NCBI GenBank assembly: GCA_052038315.1
Contig: JBQGCF010000312.1
Location: forward strand, 1 to 61,708
DNA from: Iamia sp052038315
GTDB lineage: Bacteria > Actinomycetota > Acidimicrobiia > Acidimicrobiales > Iamiaceae
Direction of reading: 5' to 3'
Length of the DNA: 61,708 nt
In this document: positions 49,648-57,856 of the stretch, piece after piece
Numbering within the stretch: position 1 is the first letter of the stretch
How the letters are laid out: each line of letters opens with the position of its first letter
The notes under the pieces: model-generated
The model's input: only the letters and a program-made list of their open reading frames with translations
Told to the model about the DNA's origin: nothing
Database searches by the model: none
Translations under genes and position numbers: made by a program

Positions 49648-50178
49648 ATGGGTCGTGATCGCACCACCAACCTGCTCGGCGCCCTGGGGATCGCCCTGGC
49701 CGAGGGCCAGCAGGAGGCCATGCGGGGGGCGTCGGGCCTGTCCGACGTCTAGGTGGCGGCGGGCCCCGTCGGCGGCGAGGGCCGGCGGCAGGGCACCGGG
49801 TTGAGCATCGGCCAGGTCCGGGCGGCCCTCGACCTCACCCACCCGGGCGCCGTGCGGGTCGTCGACCGGCTGCAGGCCGCCGGCCTGGTCTCCCGGGGCC
49901 CGGGGGTCGACGGCCGCCGGGTGGCGCTGCTGCTCACGTCCGACGGCGAGGTGGCGTACCAGGCCCAGCGCCGGGCCCGGGTGGGGGCGCTCGGCCGCTA
50001 CGCCGCCGTGCTCCGGTCCGAGCTGGCCGGGTCGGGCGTCGACGTCGAGGCGCTCCTGGAGCGGCTGGTCGCCGTCGTCCCCCGCACGGTCGAGGAGGGC
50101 GACCACCTGTGCCGGCTGTGCGACGAGCAGGCCTGCCCCCAGGACCGCTGCCCGGTGACGATCACCGGGACGTCGTGA
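49648..50178 (+). pseudogene. MarR-family regulator interrupted by an in-frame amber codon
   Basis: ATG 49648 follows a TATGAT hexamer by 6 nt and codes for NLLGALGIALAEGQQEAMRG, the MarR N-terminus, but codon 35 is TAG (49750-49752). The same frame continues immediately with GTG to 50178, covering the winged helix (LSIGQVRAALDLTHPGAVRVVDRLQAAGLVSR, GVDGRRVALLLTSDGE) and a Cys-rich end (LCRLCDEQACPQDRC). It may be a nonsense pseudogene, a sequencing error, or two products joined by reinitiation at GTG 49753. The second half alone would lack the dimerisation helix. The operator upstream is intact. Confidence 0.75.
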
Positions 50179-51092
50179 GCCCGTCTCGCCGGGGCGCCTG
50201 GCTGATGGTCGGCTGCGCGGCCGCCTGGGCCGCCGGCGTCGTGGCCACCAAGCACGCCCTCGACGTGACCAGGTCGTCGGCCTCCGCCCTCCTCGCCGTC
50301 CAGATGACGGCCTCGGTCGCCGTCCTCGCCGCCGCCGTCGCCCTCACCCGCACGCCGACCCGGGGCGCCTGGCGGCCGGGGTGGGTCGGGCTGCTGGAGC
50401 CGGGCGTGGCCTACCTCCTGTCGCTCGCCGGCCTGGCCCTCACCAGCGCGGCCAGCGCCAGCGTCCTCGGCAGCCTCGAGCCGGCGGTGGTGCCGGTGGT
50501 CGCCTGGCTCCTCCTGCGGGAGCGCCCCACCGGGCCCTTCCTCGCCGTCGTCGCCGGGGCCACGGTCGGCGCTGCCCTCGTCTCGCTGGCCCCGTCCACC
50601 GACGGTCGCTCGCCGGCCGGCGACCTCCTCGTCGTGGCCGGTGTGGTCGCCGCCGCCACCTACGGCGTGCTGGCGTCCCGGCGCGTCCACCTGGCCGGGC
50701 CGCTCGGCACCGCCCTGGCCCACCAGGTGTGGGCCCTCGGCCTGGTCGTGGTCGTCGCCCTCGTGGCCGTGGTGGCCACCGGCGACGCCGGCCCGCCCAC
50801 CGATCCCGCCGGCCTGGCCTGGGCCGCCGGCTCCGGCATCCTCGGCTACGCCCTGCCGTTCTGGCTCTACCTGACCGCCGTGACCCGCATCTCGGCCGCC
50901 CGGGCCGCCACCTACCTCACCCTGATCCCGGTGTTCGGGATCGTCCTCTCGGTGGCCCTGCTCGGCGAGACGGTGACGTGGGTCCAGGCCGTCGGCGCCG
51001 TCCTGGTCGTGGCCAGCCTCCGCCTCGGCACCCGGGCCGACGACATCGCCACTACACCCGCCGACCCCCTGGTGCGTGTGGGACCTTCGTGA
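50175..51092 (+). CDS. EamA/DMT-superfamily transporter
   Basis: 305 residues from GTG 50175, which overlaps the MarR stop (GTGA). Ten hydrophobic helices in two repeats of five are visible, each containing an EamA-type end (SVLGSLEPAVVPVVAWLLLRERPTG and ATYLTLIPVFGIVLSVALLGETVTW). It is probably an exporter of a metabolite or amino acid. Coupling to the MarR gene suggests it too is under that regulator. The downstream sigma factor gene begins within or just after its end. Confidence 0.85.
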   Translation: MSPSRRGAWLMVGCAAAWAAGVVATKHALDVTRSSASALLAVQMTASVAVLAAAVALTRTPTRGAWRPGWVGLLEPGVAYLLSLAGLALTSAASASVLGSLEPAVVPVVAWLLLRERPTGPFLAVVAGATVGAALVSLAPSTDGRSPAGDLLVVAGVVAAATYGVLASRRVHLAGPLGTALAHQVWALGLVVVVALVAVVATGDAGPPTDPAGLAWAAGSGILGYALPFWLYLTAVTRISAARAATYLTLIPVFGIVLSVALLGETVTWVQAVGAVLVVASLRLGTRADDIATTPADPLVRVGPS

Positions 51093-51121
51093 CGTCGACC
51101 ATCGGCACCGAGGGGAGCTGC

Positions 51122-51637
51122 GTGACCGAGACGGTGGGACCACCGGCCTTCGGGCCGTTCTTCCGGGACGAGTACCCCCGTCTGGTGGCGATGGTGCAGG
51201 CCCTGTCGGGCGACCGGGGCCACGCCGAGGACGTGGCCCAGGAGGCGCTCCTGCGGGCCTACCGGCGATGGGATGTGGTGGGGACCTACGAGCGGCCCGG
51301 CGCCTGGTCGCGGCGGGTGGCGCTGAACCTCGCCACCTCGGCCCGGCGCCGGCGCCGCTCGGAGCAGCGGGCCGTGGTCCGCCTGGCCTTCCGCCCGGAT
51401 CGCCCCGAGCCCGACCCGGTGGCCGACCCGGTCGTGTCCGCCGACGTGTGGGCGGTCGTCCGCACCCTGCCCCGCCAGCAGGCCAACGCCCTGGTCCTCT
51501 ACTACCTGGCGGACGAGAGCGTGGCCGACCTGGCCGAGAGCCTCGGCTGCATGCCGGGCACGGCCAAGGCCCACCTCCACCAGGCCCGGGCCGCGCTGGC
51601 CGCCCGGCTGGGCACCGACGAGGAGGTCGATCCGTGA
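51122..51637 (+). CDS. ECF-type sigma factor (SigE family)
   Basis: 171 residues from GTG 51122, which follows GGGGAG by 5 nt; GTG 51089 is an alternative overlapping the transporter stop. Region 2 is FFRDEYPRLVAMVQALSGDRGHAEDVAQEALLRAYRRW, and region 4 is LPRQQANALVLYYLADESVADLAESLGCMPGTAKAHLHQARAAL. It directs RNA polymerase to a specific regulon. Its last codons overlap the start of a membrane protein (GTGA) in the position usually held by an anti-sigma factor. Confidence 0.88.
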   Translation: MTETVGPPAFGPFFRDEYPRLVAMVQALSGDRGHAEDVAQEALLRAYRRWDVVGTYERPGAWSRRVALNLATSARRRRRSEQRAVVRLAFRPDRPEPDPVADPVVSADVWAVVRTLPRQQANALVLYYLADESVADLAESLGCMPGTAKAHLHQARAALAARLGTDEEVDP

Positions 51638-53016
51638 CCGTCGACGAGATCCTGCGCGGCGCCGCCGCCGACCTGACGGCCCAGGTGCGGTCCGAGGTCG
51701 ACGTCGAGGCCGCCCTCGACCGGCTGGAGGCGGCGCCCGGGCGGTCCCGCCGCCCGCTGGTGGCCGTGGCCGCCGCCGTCCTGGTCGCCCTGGCCCTCGC
51801 CGCGGTCGTGGCCACGGCGACCGCGGGCGACGGCGACGACGATGCCGACGACGTCGCCGTGGCCACCACGACCAGCGTCCCCCTGGAGGTGGCGGGCCCG
51901 GCCCCCGGCGTGTCCGAGGGCCTCGTCATCACCGCCACCCCGGCCGACGGCCTGGTCGACGACCAGGAGGTCCGGCTCGTGATCGAGGACGTCCCGGACG
52001 AGGAGGGCCTCTTCGTCGAGCTGGCCATGTGCGCCGGCGACGTGATGGCCGTCGCCCCTCTGGAGGGGCAGTCGCCGGACGTCGACCGGTGCGAGAGCTC
52101 GGGCGAGCTGGGCGAGGTCGTCGTCGGCGACGGGCGGGCGGAGGCGACGTTCCCGGTCGACCAGGTCCTCAACGTGGGCATGGACGACCCGATCGACTGC
52201 GCCCGCCGGGCGGTCCGCTGCGCCGTCGGCGTGTTCTTCAACCGGGGCGTCCCCGAGGGCTCGGGCCAGGAGCCGCTGGGCCCCCAGCTGGTGGGCATCG
52301 TGGGCGTCGGCTTCGCCCCCGTCGGCCCGCCGCCCGAGCTCGACGTCGGGGTGGCGCCGGCGACCGGCCTCGAGCACGGCCAGGTCGTCACCGTCGAGGG
52401 CGAGGGGTTCGAGGGCTCGGTCCGGGGGGCCAGCCTGTGCCCGCCCTCGACCGAGGTCGATCGGTGCCTGCCGCTCGCCTGGGAGGGCGACAGCCCCGGC
52501 GACGACCTGCCGACCGAGGACGGCCGGTTCTCGGCCGAGGTCGCGGTCTGGCGGACCTTCCCGGGGCCCGACGGGCCGGTCGACTGCGCCGAGGTGGCCT
52601 GCACCCTCGTGGTCGCTGCCGAGGACGGCCGCACGTCCCCGCCGGTCCCGCTCCGGTTCGCCGGCGGGCCGCCACCGGGAGCGCTCGACCTCGAGGTCAC
52701 GCCCACCACCGGGCTCCGCCCGGGCTATCCGGTCGCCGTCACCGTCCGCGGCCTGGTGCCCGGCGGCGAGGTCTGGGTCGAGGCCTGCCTGCTCGACGCG
52801 GCCGGCGACTGCAGCTTCGGCATGACGCTCGAGCTGCTCACCGCCGACGACGAGGGGGTGGCCATGGCGACCGTCCCGGCCATCGACCCCGCCCAGTACG
52901 GCCAGACGTGCATCGAGGCCGGCGCCTGCGGGGTGTCGCTGTCCCGCCCGATCGACGGCGGCGACCCCCGCCTGTGGGACGTCAGGCCGGTGCCGGTGCG
53001 GTTCGCCCCGCCGTGA
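51634..53016 (+). CDS. Single-pass membrane protein with three neocarzinostatin-like extracellular domains (putative anti-sigma/sensor)
   Basis: 460 residues from GTG 51634. A cytoplasmic segment of about 40 residues (DEILRGAAADLTAQVRSEVDVEAALDRLEAAPGRS) precedes one membrane helix (about 43-63). Outside are three similar beta-sandwich units, starting near residues 88 (LVITATPADGLVDDQEVRLV), 232 (LDVGVAPATGLEHGQVVTVEG) and 355 (LDLEVTPTTGLRPGYPVAVTV), each with cysteine pairs and a DRC/DCAR motif. The pattern resembles neocarzinostatin-like domains. Position after an ECF sigma gene and the topology suggest a signal-sensing partner, but the cytoplasmic part is too short for a standard anti-sigma domain. 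Confidence 0.72.
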   Translation: MTVDEILRGAAADLTAQVRSEVDVEAALDRLEAAPGRSRRPLVAVAAAVLVALALAAVVATATAGDGDDDADDVAVATTTSVPLEVAGPAPGVSEGLVITATPADGLVDDQEVRLVIEDVPDEEGLFVELAMCAGDVMAVAPLEGQSPDVDRCESSGELGEVVVGDGRAEATFPVDQVLNVGMDDPIDCARRAVRCAVGVFFNRGVPEGSGQEPLGPQLVGIVGVGFAPVGPPPELDVGVAPATGLEHGQVVTVEGEGFEGSVRGASLCPPSTEVDRCLPLAWEGDSPGDDLPTEDGRFSAEVAVWRTFPGPDGPVDCAEVACTLVVAAEDGRTSPPVPLRFAGGPPPGALDLEVTPTTGLRPGYPVAVTVRGLVPGGEVWVEACLLDAAGDCSFGMTLELLTADDEGVAMATVPAIDPAQYGQTCIEAGACGVSLSRPIDGGDPRLWDVRPVPVRFAPP

Positions 53017-53899
53017 TGGCGGCCCGGCGGGCGGCCTGCAGCTGCGAGGCGCCCGGTGGGAAGGCCCAGTGGAAGGCGGCCAGGCCGGCGTTGACCCACG
53101 GCCGCACCACCAGGGCGTCGACCGGCGGCACGGCCGGCAGGCGTAGCGCGGCCTGGGCCCACCAGGGGAGGAGGCCGACCGCGGCGCTGGCCACGGCGGC
53201 GTGGGCGGGCCGGGCCAGCAGGGGGAGCGGGGGGTTGAGCAGGAAGCGGACCGTCGAGCGGCCGTCGGCGGTGAGACGCAGCTCCGGCCGGCGGTCGGCC
53301 AGCCAGCGGGTCGTCCCCGCCGCCGTGGTCGGGACCTCGGCGCCGAGGAGGGCGGCCACCGCGGTCATCTCGGCGCAGTAGGCGTCGGCGTCCTCCGTGT
53401 CGAGGCGGTCCCGGCCGTAGGCCCGGTTGGCGGCGAGGACGGAGTCGACCTCGGTGGCGTGGACGAAGGCCACCAGCTCGGGGTCGGAGGCGTCGTAGGG
53501 CGTGCCGTCGGCGGTCGTGCCCCGCACCCGGCGGTGGACCCGGCGCACCGTGCGGGCGGCCCGCTCCGCATCCGCGGTGGTGCCGAAGACCGTGGCCACG
53601 ACGAAGCGGGACGTCCGCTCCAGCCGGCCGAAGGGGTCGTCCCGGTAGGACGAGTGCTGGGCCACGCCGGCCATGACCGACGGGTGGAGGGCCTGCAGCA
53701 GCAGCGACCGGAACCCGCCGATCACCGTGGCCGCGTCGCCGTGGAGCCGCCAGGCCGCGCTGTCGGGCCCGAACAGCCCGGGATCGGCGCTGGTCACGTC
53801 GACCAGGTCGGCGACCGTCGCCGGCGGACCCTCGCCGGCCGGCTCGACCGCCCGCACCGCGGCGCGCAGCACGGCCCGCGGATCGACGGTCAGCGCCAT
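52982..53899 (-). CDS. MpaB/DUF2236-family oxygenase-like protein
   Basis: 305 residues. It carries WRLHGDAATVIGGFRSLLLQALHPSVMAGVAQHS, the heme-associated DUF2236 signature, then DPFGRLERTSRFV, RRVHRRVRGTTADG and VHATEVDSVLAANRAYG, where the conserved His and Arg residues fall. Members of this family (for example MpaB') oxidatively cleave prenyl side chains or degrade latex (Lcp relatives). The substrate here is unknown. Its 3' end overlaps the convergent membrane-protein gene by 35 nt. Confidence 0.85.
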   Translation of the reverse strand: MALTVDPRAVLRAAVRAVEPAGEGPPATVADLVDVTSADPGLFGPDSAAWRLHGDAATVIGGFRSLLLQALHPSVMAGVAQHSSYRDDPFGRLERTSRFVVATVFGTTADAERAARTVRRVHRRVRGTTADGTPYDASDPELVAFVHATEVDSVLAANRAYGRDRLDTEDADAYCAEMTAVAALLGAEVPTTAAGTTRWLADRRPELRLTADGRSTVRFLLNPPLPLLARPAHAAVASAAVGLLPWWAQAALRLPAVPPVDALVVRPWVNAGLAAFHWAFPPGASQLQAARRAAITAGRTAPAPA

Positions 53900-53922
53900 G
53901 GGACCAGCCGAGGTTGGCCTCG

Positions 53923-54606
53923 ATGCGCACCGTCCTGGTCGTCGCCGGCGGCGACCCGCCCCACCCCGACCTCCTCGCCGGGCGCGTCCTGCCGGCGGCC
54001 GACCTCGTCGTGGCCGCCGACTCCGGGGCCGACCACGCCGTCGCCCTCGGTCTCGGCGTCGACGTCCTCGTCGGCGATCTCGACTCGGTCGCCCCCGCCA
54101 CGGTCGACGCCGTCCGGGCCGCCGGCGCCGAGGTCGTCGCCGTGCCCCGGGACAAGAACGCCACCGACGTCGAGCTGGCCCTCGACGCGGCGTGGGGGAG
54201 GGGCGCCGACCACCTGGTGCTGGTCGGCGGGCACGGCGGCCGGCTCGACCACGCCCTGGCCACCATGGCCGCCCTGGCGTCGGTGGCCACGCCGGCCCGT
54301 CGGGTCGAGGCCTGGATGGGGCCGGCCCACGTCGCCATCACCGTCGACCAGGTCCCGATCGACGGCCGGGTCGGCGAGCTGGTGTCGCTGATCCCCCTCG
54401 GCGGGCCGGTCGACGAGGTGACGACCACCGGGCTGCGCTGGCCGCTCACCGGCGCCCACCTGCCCTACGGCTCGACCTGGGGCGTCAGCAACGAGCTGGT
54501 GCGGGTGCCCGCCGGGGTGAGCGTCGACGGCGGCGTCCTGGCCGTCGTCCGCCCCTACGCCCTGGCCCCCGAGCGCGACGATCCCGGTCACGTGCCCCGC
54601 CCCTGA
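53923..54606 (+). CDS. Thiamine pyrophosphokinase-like protein
   Basis: 227 residues. Nucleotide- and thiamine-binding residues are seen in VVAADSGADHAVALGLGVDVLVGDLDSV, PRDKNATDVELALDAAW and LVGGHGGRLDHALATMAAL, matching thiamine diphosphokinase catalytic motifs. The beta-sheet C-terminal domain ends with STWGVSNELV. It would convert thiamine to its diphosphate with ATP. ATG 53923 is preferred over TTG 53914. It diverges from the MpaB-like gene over 23 nt, and a 1-nt gap separates it from the SRPBCC gene. Confidence 0.9.
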   Translation: MRTVLVVAGGDPPHPDLLAGRVLPAADLVVAADSGADHAVALGLGVDVLVGDLDSVAPATVDAVRAAGAEVVAVPRDKNATDVELALDAAWGRGADHLVLVGGHGGRLDHALATMAALASVATPARRVEAWMGPAHVAITVDQVPIDGRVGELVSLIPLGGPVDEVTTTGLRWPLTGAHLPYGSTWGVSNELVRVPAGVSVDGGVLAVVRPYALAPERDDPGHVPRP

Positions 54607-54607
54607 C

Positions 54608-55069
54608 ATGCTGGCCGGCGTGGACGTGACCGCCGAGATGGAGGCCCAGGCCCCACCCGCCGCCGTCTTCGCCTGGATCGACGACCTGGGCCGCTACCCG
54701 GAGTGGCTGGGCCTGGTCAGCCGGGCCGAGCCGGTCGAGCCCCACGCCGACGACGAGGGCCCAGCCTGGTCGATCGACCTCCGCGCCCGGATCGGGCCGC
54801 TCGCCCGGGCCAAGCGGCTGCGGATGGTGCGGACCGTGCACGACGTCCCCGAGCAGGCGACCTTCGAGCGTCGCGAGCACGACGGCCGCTCCCACTCGCC
54901 GTGGATCCTGCGGGCCTCGGTCGCCCCCGCCGGGCCCGACGGCACCTCGTCGCTCCTGGTCATGCGGCTCCACTACGGCGGGACGATGTTCACGCCGGTC
55001 GCCGACCGCCTGCTGCGGGACGAGATCGACCGCTCCCGGCCCCGCCTCGCCGCCCTGGTCGAGGGCTAG
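54608..55069 (+). CDS. SRPBCC (polyketide cyclase/START-like) family protein
   Basis: 153 residues. The SRPBCC helix-grip start VTAEMEAQAPPAAVFAWIDDLGRYPEWLGLVSRAE is clear, followed by beta strands and a C-terminal long helix (FTPVADRLLRDEIDRSRPRLAAL). Members bind hydrophobic ligands in a central cavity; no catalytic residue is assignable. It is probably co-transcribed with the thiamine pyrophosphokinase gene. Its stop shares CTAG with the ankyrin gene. Confidence 0.85.
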   Translation: MLAGVDVTAEMEAQAPPAAVFAWIDDLGRYPEWLGLVSRAEPVEPHADDEGPAWSIDLRARIGPLARAKRLRMVRTVHDVPEQATFERREHDGRSHSPWILRASVAPAGPDGTSSLLVMRLHYGGTMFTPVADRLLRDEIDRSRPRLAALVEG

Positions 55070-55734
55070 AGGGCGGCGAAGATCGCCTTGACCTCGGCGC
55101 TGACGGCGACGTCGGCCGGGGTCTCGCCCAGCTCGTTGCGGGCGTTGGGGTCGGCGCCCCGGTCGAGCAGCAGCCGCACCATGTCGGGCCGGTCGTTGTG
55201 GGACGCGGCGTGGAGGGGGCGGTAGCCGTCGCTCATGCAGGCGTCGGCGTCGGCCCCGTGGTCGAGCAGCAGGTGGACGACCACCACGTGCGACCCGGCC
55301 GCAGCCGAGTTGATCGGGTGGACCGCCAGCGGGTTGGCCGACACCGGATCGCAGTCGGCACCCCGGTTGAGCAGCAGCTCGGTCGCCCGCACGTGCCCGA
55401 AGAAGGCGGCGAGGTGGAGCGGCGTGAAACCGTCCTCCGACACCGCGTCACGGCGGGCCGGGTCCTCGTCGAGCCGGGCCACCAGGTCGTCGGTCAACCC
55501 GAGGGCGGCGGCGTCGAAGACGTCGACCTCCACCCCGGCGGCCAGGAGGTCGGCGCAGAGGTCGGCCATGTGGGCGTAGGCGGCGAGCCGCAGGACCGAC
55601 GCGCCCCGCGCCCGGGTCCCGGCCACCTCGGGGTGCTGCGCGAGCGTCTCCCGGGCGACGATCTCGTCGCCGATGTCGATGGCGGTCAGGAGCGCGTGGA
55701 GAGGGCCACCCCGCCCCCCCGGGCTGTCAGGCAC
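55066..55734 (-). CDS. Ankyrin-repeat protein
   Basis: 222 residues with about four ankyrin repeats: DGFTPLHLAAFFGHVRATELLLNRGADCD, a degenerate HPINSAAAGSHVVVVHLLLDHGADAD, DGYRPLHAASHNDRPDMVRLLLDRGADPN, plus an N-terminal variant (VARETLAQHPEVAGTRARGASVLRLAAYAHMADLCADLLAAG). A soluble cytoplasmic protein-interaction scaffold; no partner is evident. TAACCT on the minus strand lies 6 nt before GTG 55734. Confidence 0.88.
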   Translation of the reverse strand: MPDSPGGRGGPLHALLTAIDIGDEIVARETLAQHPEVAGTRARGASVLRLAAYAHMADLCADLLAAGVEVDVFDAAALGLTDDLVARLDEDPARRDAVSEDGFTPLHLAAFFGHVRATELLLNRGADCDPVSANPLAVHPINSAAAGSHVVVVHLLLDHGADADACMSDGYRPLHAASHNDRPDMVRLLLDRGADPNARNELGETPADVAVSAEVKAIFAAL

Positions 55735-55740
55735 GGGCGC

Positions 55741-55746
55741 AGGTTA
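55741..55746 (-). promoter_or_regulatory. -10 element (TAACCT), leaderless ankyrin-gene promoter
   Basis: Minus-strand TAACCT, 6 nt before GTG 55734; it diverges from the thioredoxin promoter. Confidence 0.45.
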
Positions 55747-55766
55747 GTGGGACGGGAGGACGCCGG

Positions 55767-55772
55767 TAGCGT
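55767..55772 (+). promoter_or_regulatory. -10 element (TAGCGT) of the thioredoxin-TPR gene, with leader
   Basis: TAGCGT would start an mRNA near 55779, giving a leader of about 28 nt that contains GGAGG 6 nt before ATG 55807. This is a Shine-Dalgarno-led gene, in contrast to its divergent leaderless neighbour. Confidence 0.45.
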
Positions 55773-55806
55773 TGGGGCCGTTACCCAGCGACACCGGAGG
55801 GCCGGG

Positions 55807-56514
55807 ATGGTCGACGTCACCGACGCCACCTTCATGCAGGACGTGATCGAGCGCTCGAAGGAGGTGCCCGTCGTCGTGGACCTCTGGGCGCCCTGGTGCG
55901 GCCCGTGCCGCACCCTCGGCCCGATCCTCGACGAGGTCGTGGAGGCCGCCGACGGCGACGTCGTGCTGGCCAAGGTCAACGTCGACGAGAACCCGCAGGT
56001 GTCGCAGGCCTTCCGGGTCCAGGGCATCCCGGCGGTGTTCGGCCTGCGCAACGGCAAGGTGATCGACAGCTTCGTCGGCGCCCAGGGCAAGGACGCCGTC
56101 CAGGCCTTCGTCGACGGCCTGCTGCCCACCGCCGAGGAGGGCGAGGTGGCCCGGCTGCTCGCCCAGGGCGACATCCCCTCGCTGCGGCTCGCCCTCGAGC
56201 TCGACCCGGGCAACGAGGAGGTCACTCTCGCCCTGGCCGGCGCCATGGTCGACGACGACCGCCCCGACGAGGCCCTCGAGCTGCTCGCCCGCATCCCCGA
56301 GTCGACCGCCAGCCGCCAGATCGCGGCCCGGGCCCGGACCGGTGCCGTCTCCCCGGCCGACGACGACGTCGACCGCCGCCTCGACGACCTGCTCGACCGG
56401 GCCGCCGCCGACGACGACGCCCGCCGCGAGCTGCTCGACCTCTTCGAGGTCCTCGGCCCCGATGACCCCCGCACCGCCACGTACCGCAAGGCCCTCACCG
56501 CCAAGCTCTTCTGA
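55807..56514 (+). CDS. Thioredoxin-TPR chaperone-like protein
   Basis: 235 residues. The thioredoxin domain (1-110) has VVVDLWAPWCGPCRTLGPIL with an intact WCGPC redox site and QVSQAFRVQGIPAVFGLRNG including cis-Pro. The C-terminal part (about 115-235) consists of TPR-like helical pairs (ARLLAQGDIPSLRLALELDPGN, LLARIPESTASRQIAARA, LLDLFEVLGPDDPRTATYRKALT). This matches CnoX/YbbN-type proteins that act as holdases cooperating with chaperonin and with thiol-disulfide exchange. It has a clear Shine-Dalgarno sequence and a separate promoter. Confidence 0.92.
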   Translation: MVDVTDATFMQDVIERSKEVPVVVDLWAPWCGPCRTLGPILDEVVEAADGDVVLAKVNVDENPQVSQAFRVQGIPAVFGLRNGKVIDSFVGAQGKDAVQAFVDGLLPTAEEGEVARLLAQGDIPSLRLALELDPGNEEVTLALAGAMVDDDRPDEALELLARIPESTASRQIAARARTGAVSPADDDVDRRLDDLLDRAAADDDARRELLDLFEVLGPDDPRTATYRKALTAKLF

Positions 56515-56518
56515 CCCG

Positions 56519-56590
56519 ATGCCCCGCCGCCGGGCCTCCGCCCCCGGGTGGGTCACCGACGCCCGGCCTCCGGGTCGGGCGCAGCCGTGA
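56519..56590 (+). other. Possible 23-codon ORF coupling thioredoxin to the next gene
   Basis: ATG 56519, 4 nt after the thioredoxin stop, opens MPRRRASAPGWVTDARPPG and ends at a TGA overlapping GTG 56587 of the HExxH-like gene. It is Arg/Pro-rich without a recognisable fold, so it may only serve translational coupling. Confidence 0.25.
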
Positions 56591-56892
56591 CCATCCGCCG
56601 GGGCGACGGCTACTGGCTCTGGATCGGCGGGCCGGTCCCGCCGGGGGCGGCGGCCATCACGATCGGCCCGGTCGTGTCGGTGCGCCGCCGCGCCGCCTCC
56701 TCGGCCCACCTCCTGCGCCACGAGGAGGAGCACGTGCGCCAGTGGCGCCGTCACGGCGTCCTGGGCTTCGCCCTGCTCTACCTGGGCGACTACGCCCGCC
56801 TGCGCCTCCAGGGCTGGCCCCACTGGCCGGCCTACCGCCGCATCGGCCTGGAGGTCGAGGCCGAGTGGCGGGCCCGCCGGCCGGACCTCTAG
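56587..56892 (+). CDS. Small protein with an HExxH-like motif, 101 aa
   Basis: GTG 56587 starts MTIRRGDGYWLWIGGPVPPG. The central ...LLRHEEEHVRQWRRHGVLGF carries H-E-E-E-H, a zinc-metalloprotease-type motif, preceded by a strand and followed by LYLGDYARLRLQGW. It is much shorter than a typical peptidase, like small DUF4157-type proteins, and may bind zinc without proteolysis. The stop lies 127 nt before comEA; TATGCT at 56926-56931 may be the promoter for the competence operon. No other gene is seen in 56893-57019. Confidence 0.65.
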   Translation: MTIRRGDGYWLWIGGPVPPGAAAITIGPVVSVRRRAASSAHLLRHEEEHVRQWRRHGVLGFALLYLGDYARLRLQGWPHWPAYRRIGLEVEAEWRARRPDL

Positions 56893-57019
56893 CCGCTCCG
56901 CTGTCACAGGGGGGCCGTATGCTCCCCCCACGCAACCGGCGACGGCCGGTGCGGCACTTCCCCCGTGCACCCCCCGATCTCGCCGGCGCGCCCCGGCGAT
57001 CGCCCGCCCGGGAGGCCCC

Positions 57020-57856
57020 GTGCCGCAACCCCCTGCCCCCGATCCCGACCCCCCGCCCGATCCGTGGCCCGCCCCGAGCGCCGCCCTCGGCCCGCCGGGC
57101 CTGCCCCCACCGTTCGACCGGGTGCCGCCGGGCCGGCGCGGGCCGTCCCCGCTGCCGCCGTGGCTGGACGCCGTGCGGCAGCGGGCGGGGCTCGACGTCC
57201 GGGTCGGGGCGTGGATCGCCGTCGCCCTCGTCGCCGTGCTGGTGGGGCTGTGGCTCCTCCGCCCGGCCCCGCCACCCGTCGAGGAGACGCTCCCCATGGC
57301 CTCGACGTCCGACCCCGCCGCCGCCGACCCGTCCGCCGGTGCCACCGGCGCGCCCGGTGACGCCTCGTCGACGTCGTCGGTCCCACCGGCCGACGTCGTG
57401 GTCCACGCCGCCGGCGCCGTGGCCCGGCCCGGCGTCTACACCCTCGAGCCCTCCGCCCGGGTCGACGACCTCGTCCGGGCCGCCGGCGGCCTCGCCCCCG
57501 ACGCCGACGGCGCCCGGATCAACCTGGCCGCCCCGCTGGCCGACGGCGCCCGCGTCTACGTGCCCCACCTGGGCGAGCTCGACCCACCGCCGGTCGTCGG
57601 CCCGGACCAGGGCGCGCCGGCCGACGCCGGACCGGCCCCACCGGGGGAGGACGACGGCCCGCCGGCGCCGATCGACCTCAACACGGCCACCGAGGCCGAG
57701 CTCGACGAGCTGCCCGGCGTCGGTCCGGCCATCGCCGCCGCCATCGTCGCCTTCCGGGAGGAGAACGGCGGCTTCACCACGGTCGAGGACCTGCTCGACG
57801 TCCGCGGCATCGGCGAGGCCAAGCTGGCCGAGATCTCGCCGCTGGTGACGGTGTGA
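57020..57856 (+). CDS. comEA: Competence protein ComEA
   Basis: 278 residues. A proline-rich cytoplasmic N-terminus is followed by one membrane helix (VGAWIAVALVAVLVGLWLL), an Ala/Ser/Thr-rich linker, an SLBB domain (VVHAAGAVARPGVYTLEPSARVDDLVRAAGG) and a C-terminal double helix-hairpin-helix DNA-binding region (IDLNTATEAELDELPGVGPAIAAAIVAFREE...FTTVEDLLDVRGIGEAKLAEI). It binds incoming double-stranded DNA at the cell surface. GGGAGG precedes GTG 57020. The TGA overlaps the comEC start (GTGA). Confidence 0.92.
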   Translation: MPQPPAPDPDPPPDPWPAPSAALGPPGLPPPFDRVPPGRRGPSPLPPWLDAVRQRAGLDVRVGAWIAVALVAVLVGLWLLRPAPPPVEETLPMASTSDPAAADPSAGATGAPGDASSTSSVPPADVVVHAAGAVARPGVYTLEPSARVDDLVRAAGGLAPDADGARINLAAPLADGARVYVPHLGELDPPPVVGPDQGAPADAGPAPPGEDDGPPAPIDLNTATEAELDELPGVGPAIAAAIVAFREENGGFTTVEDLLDVRGIGEAKLAEISPLVTV

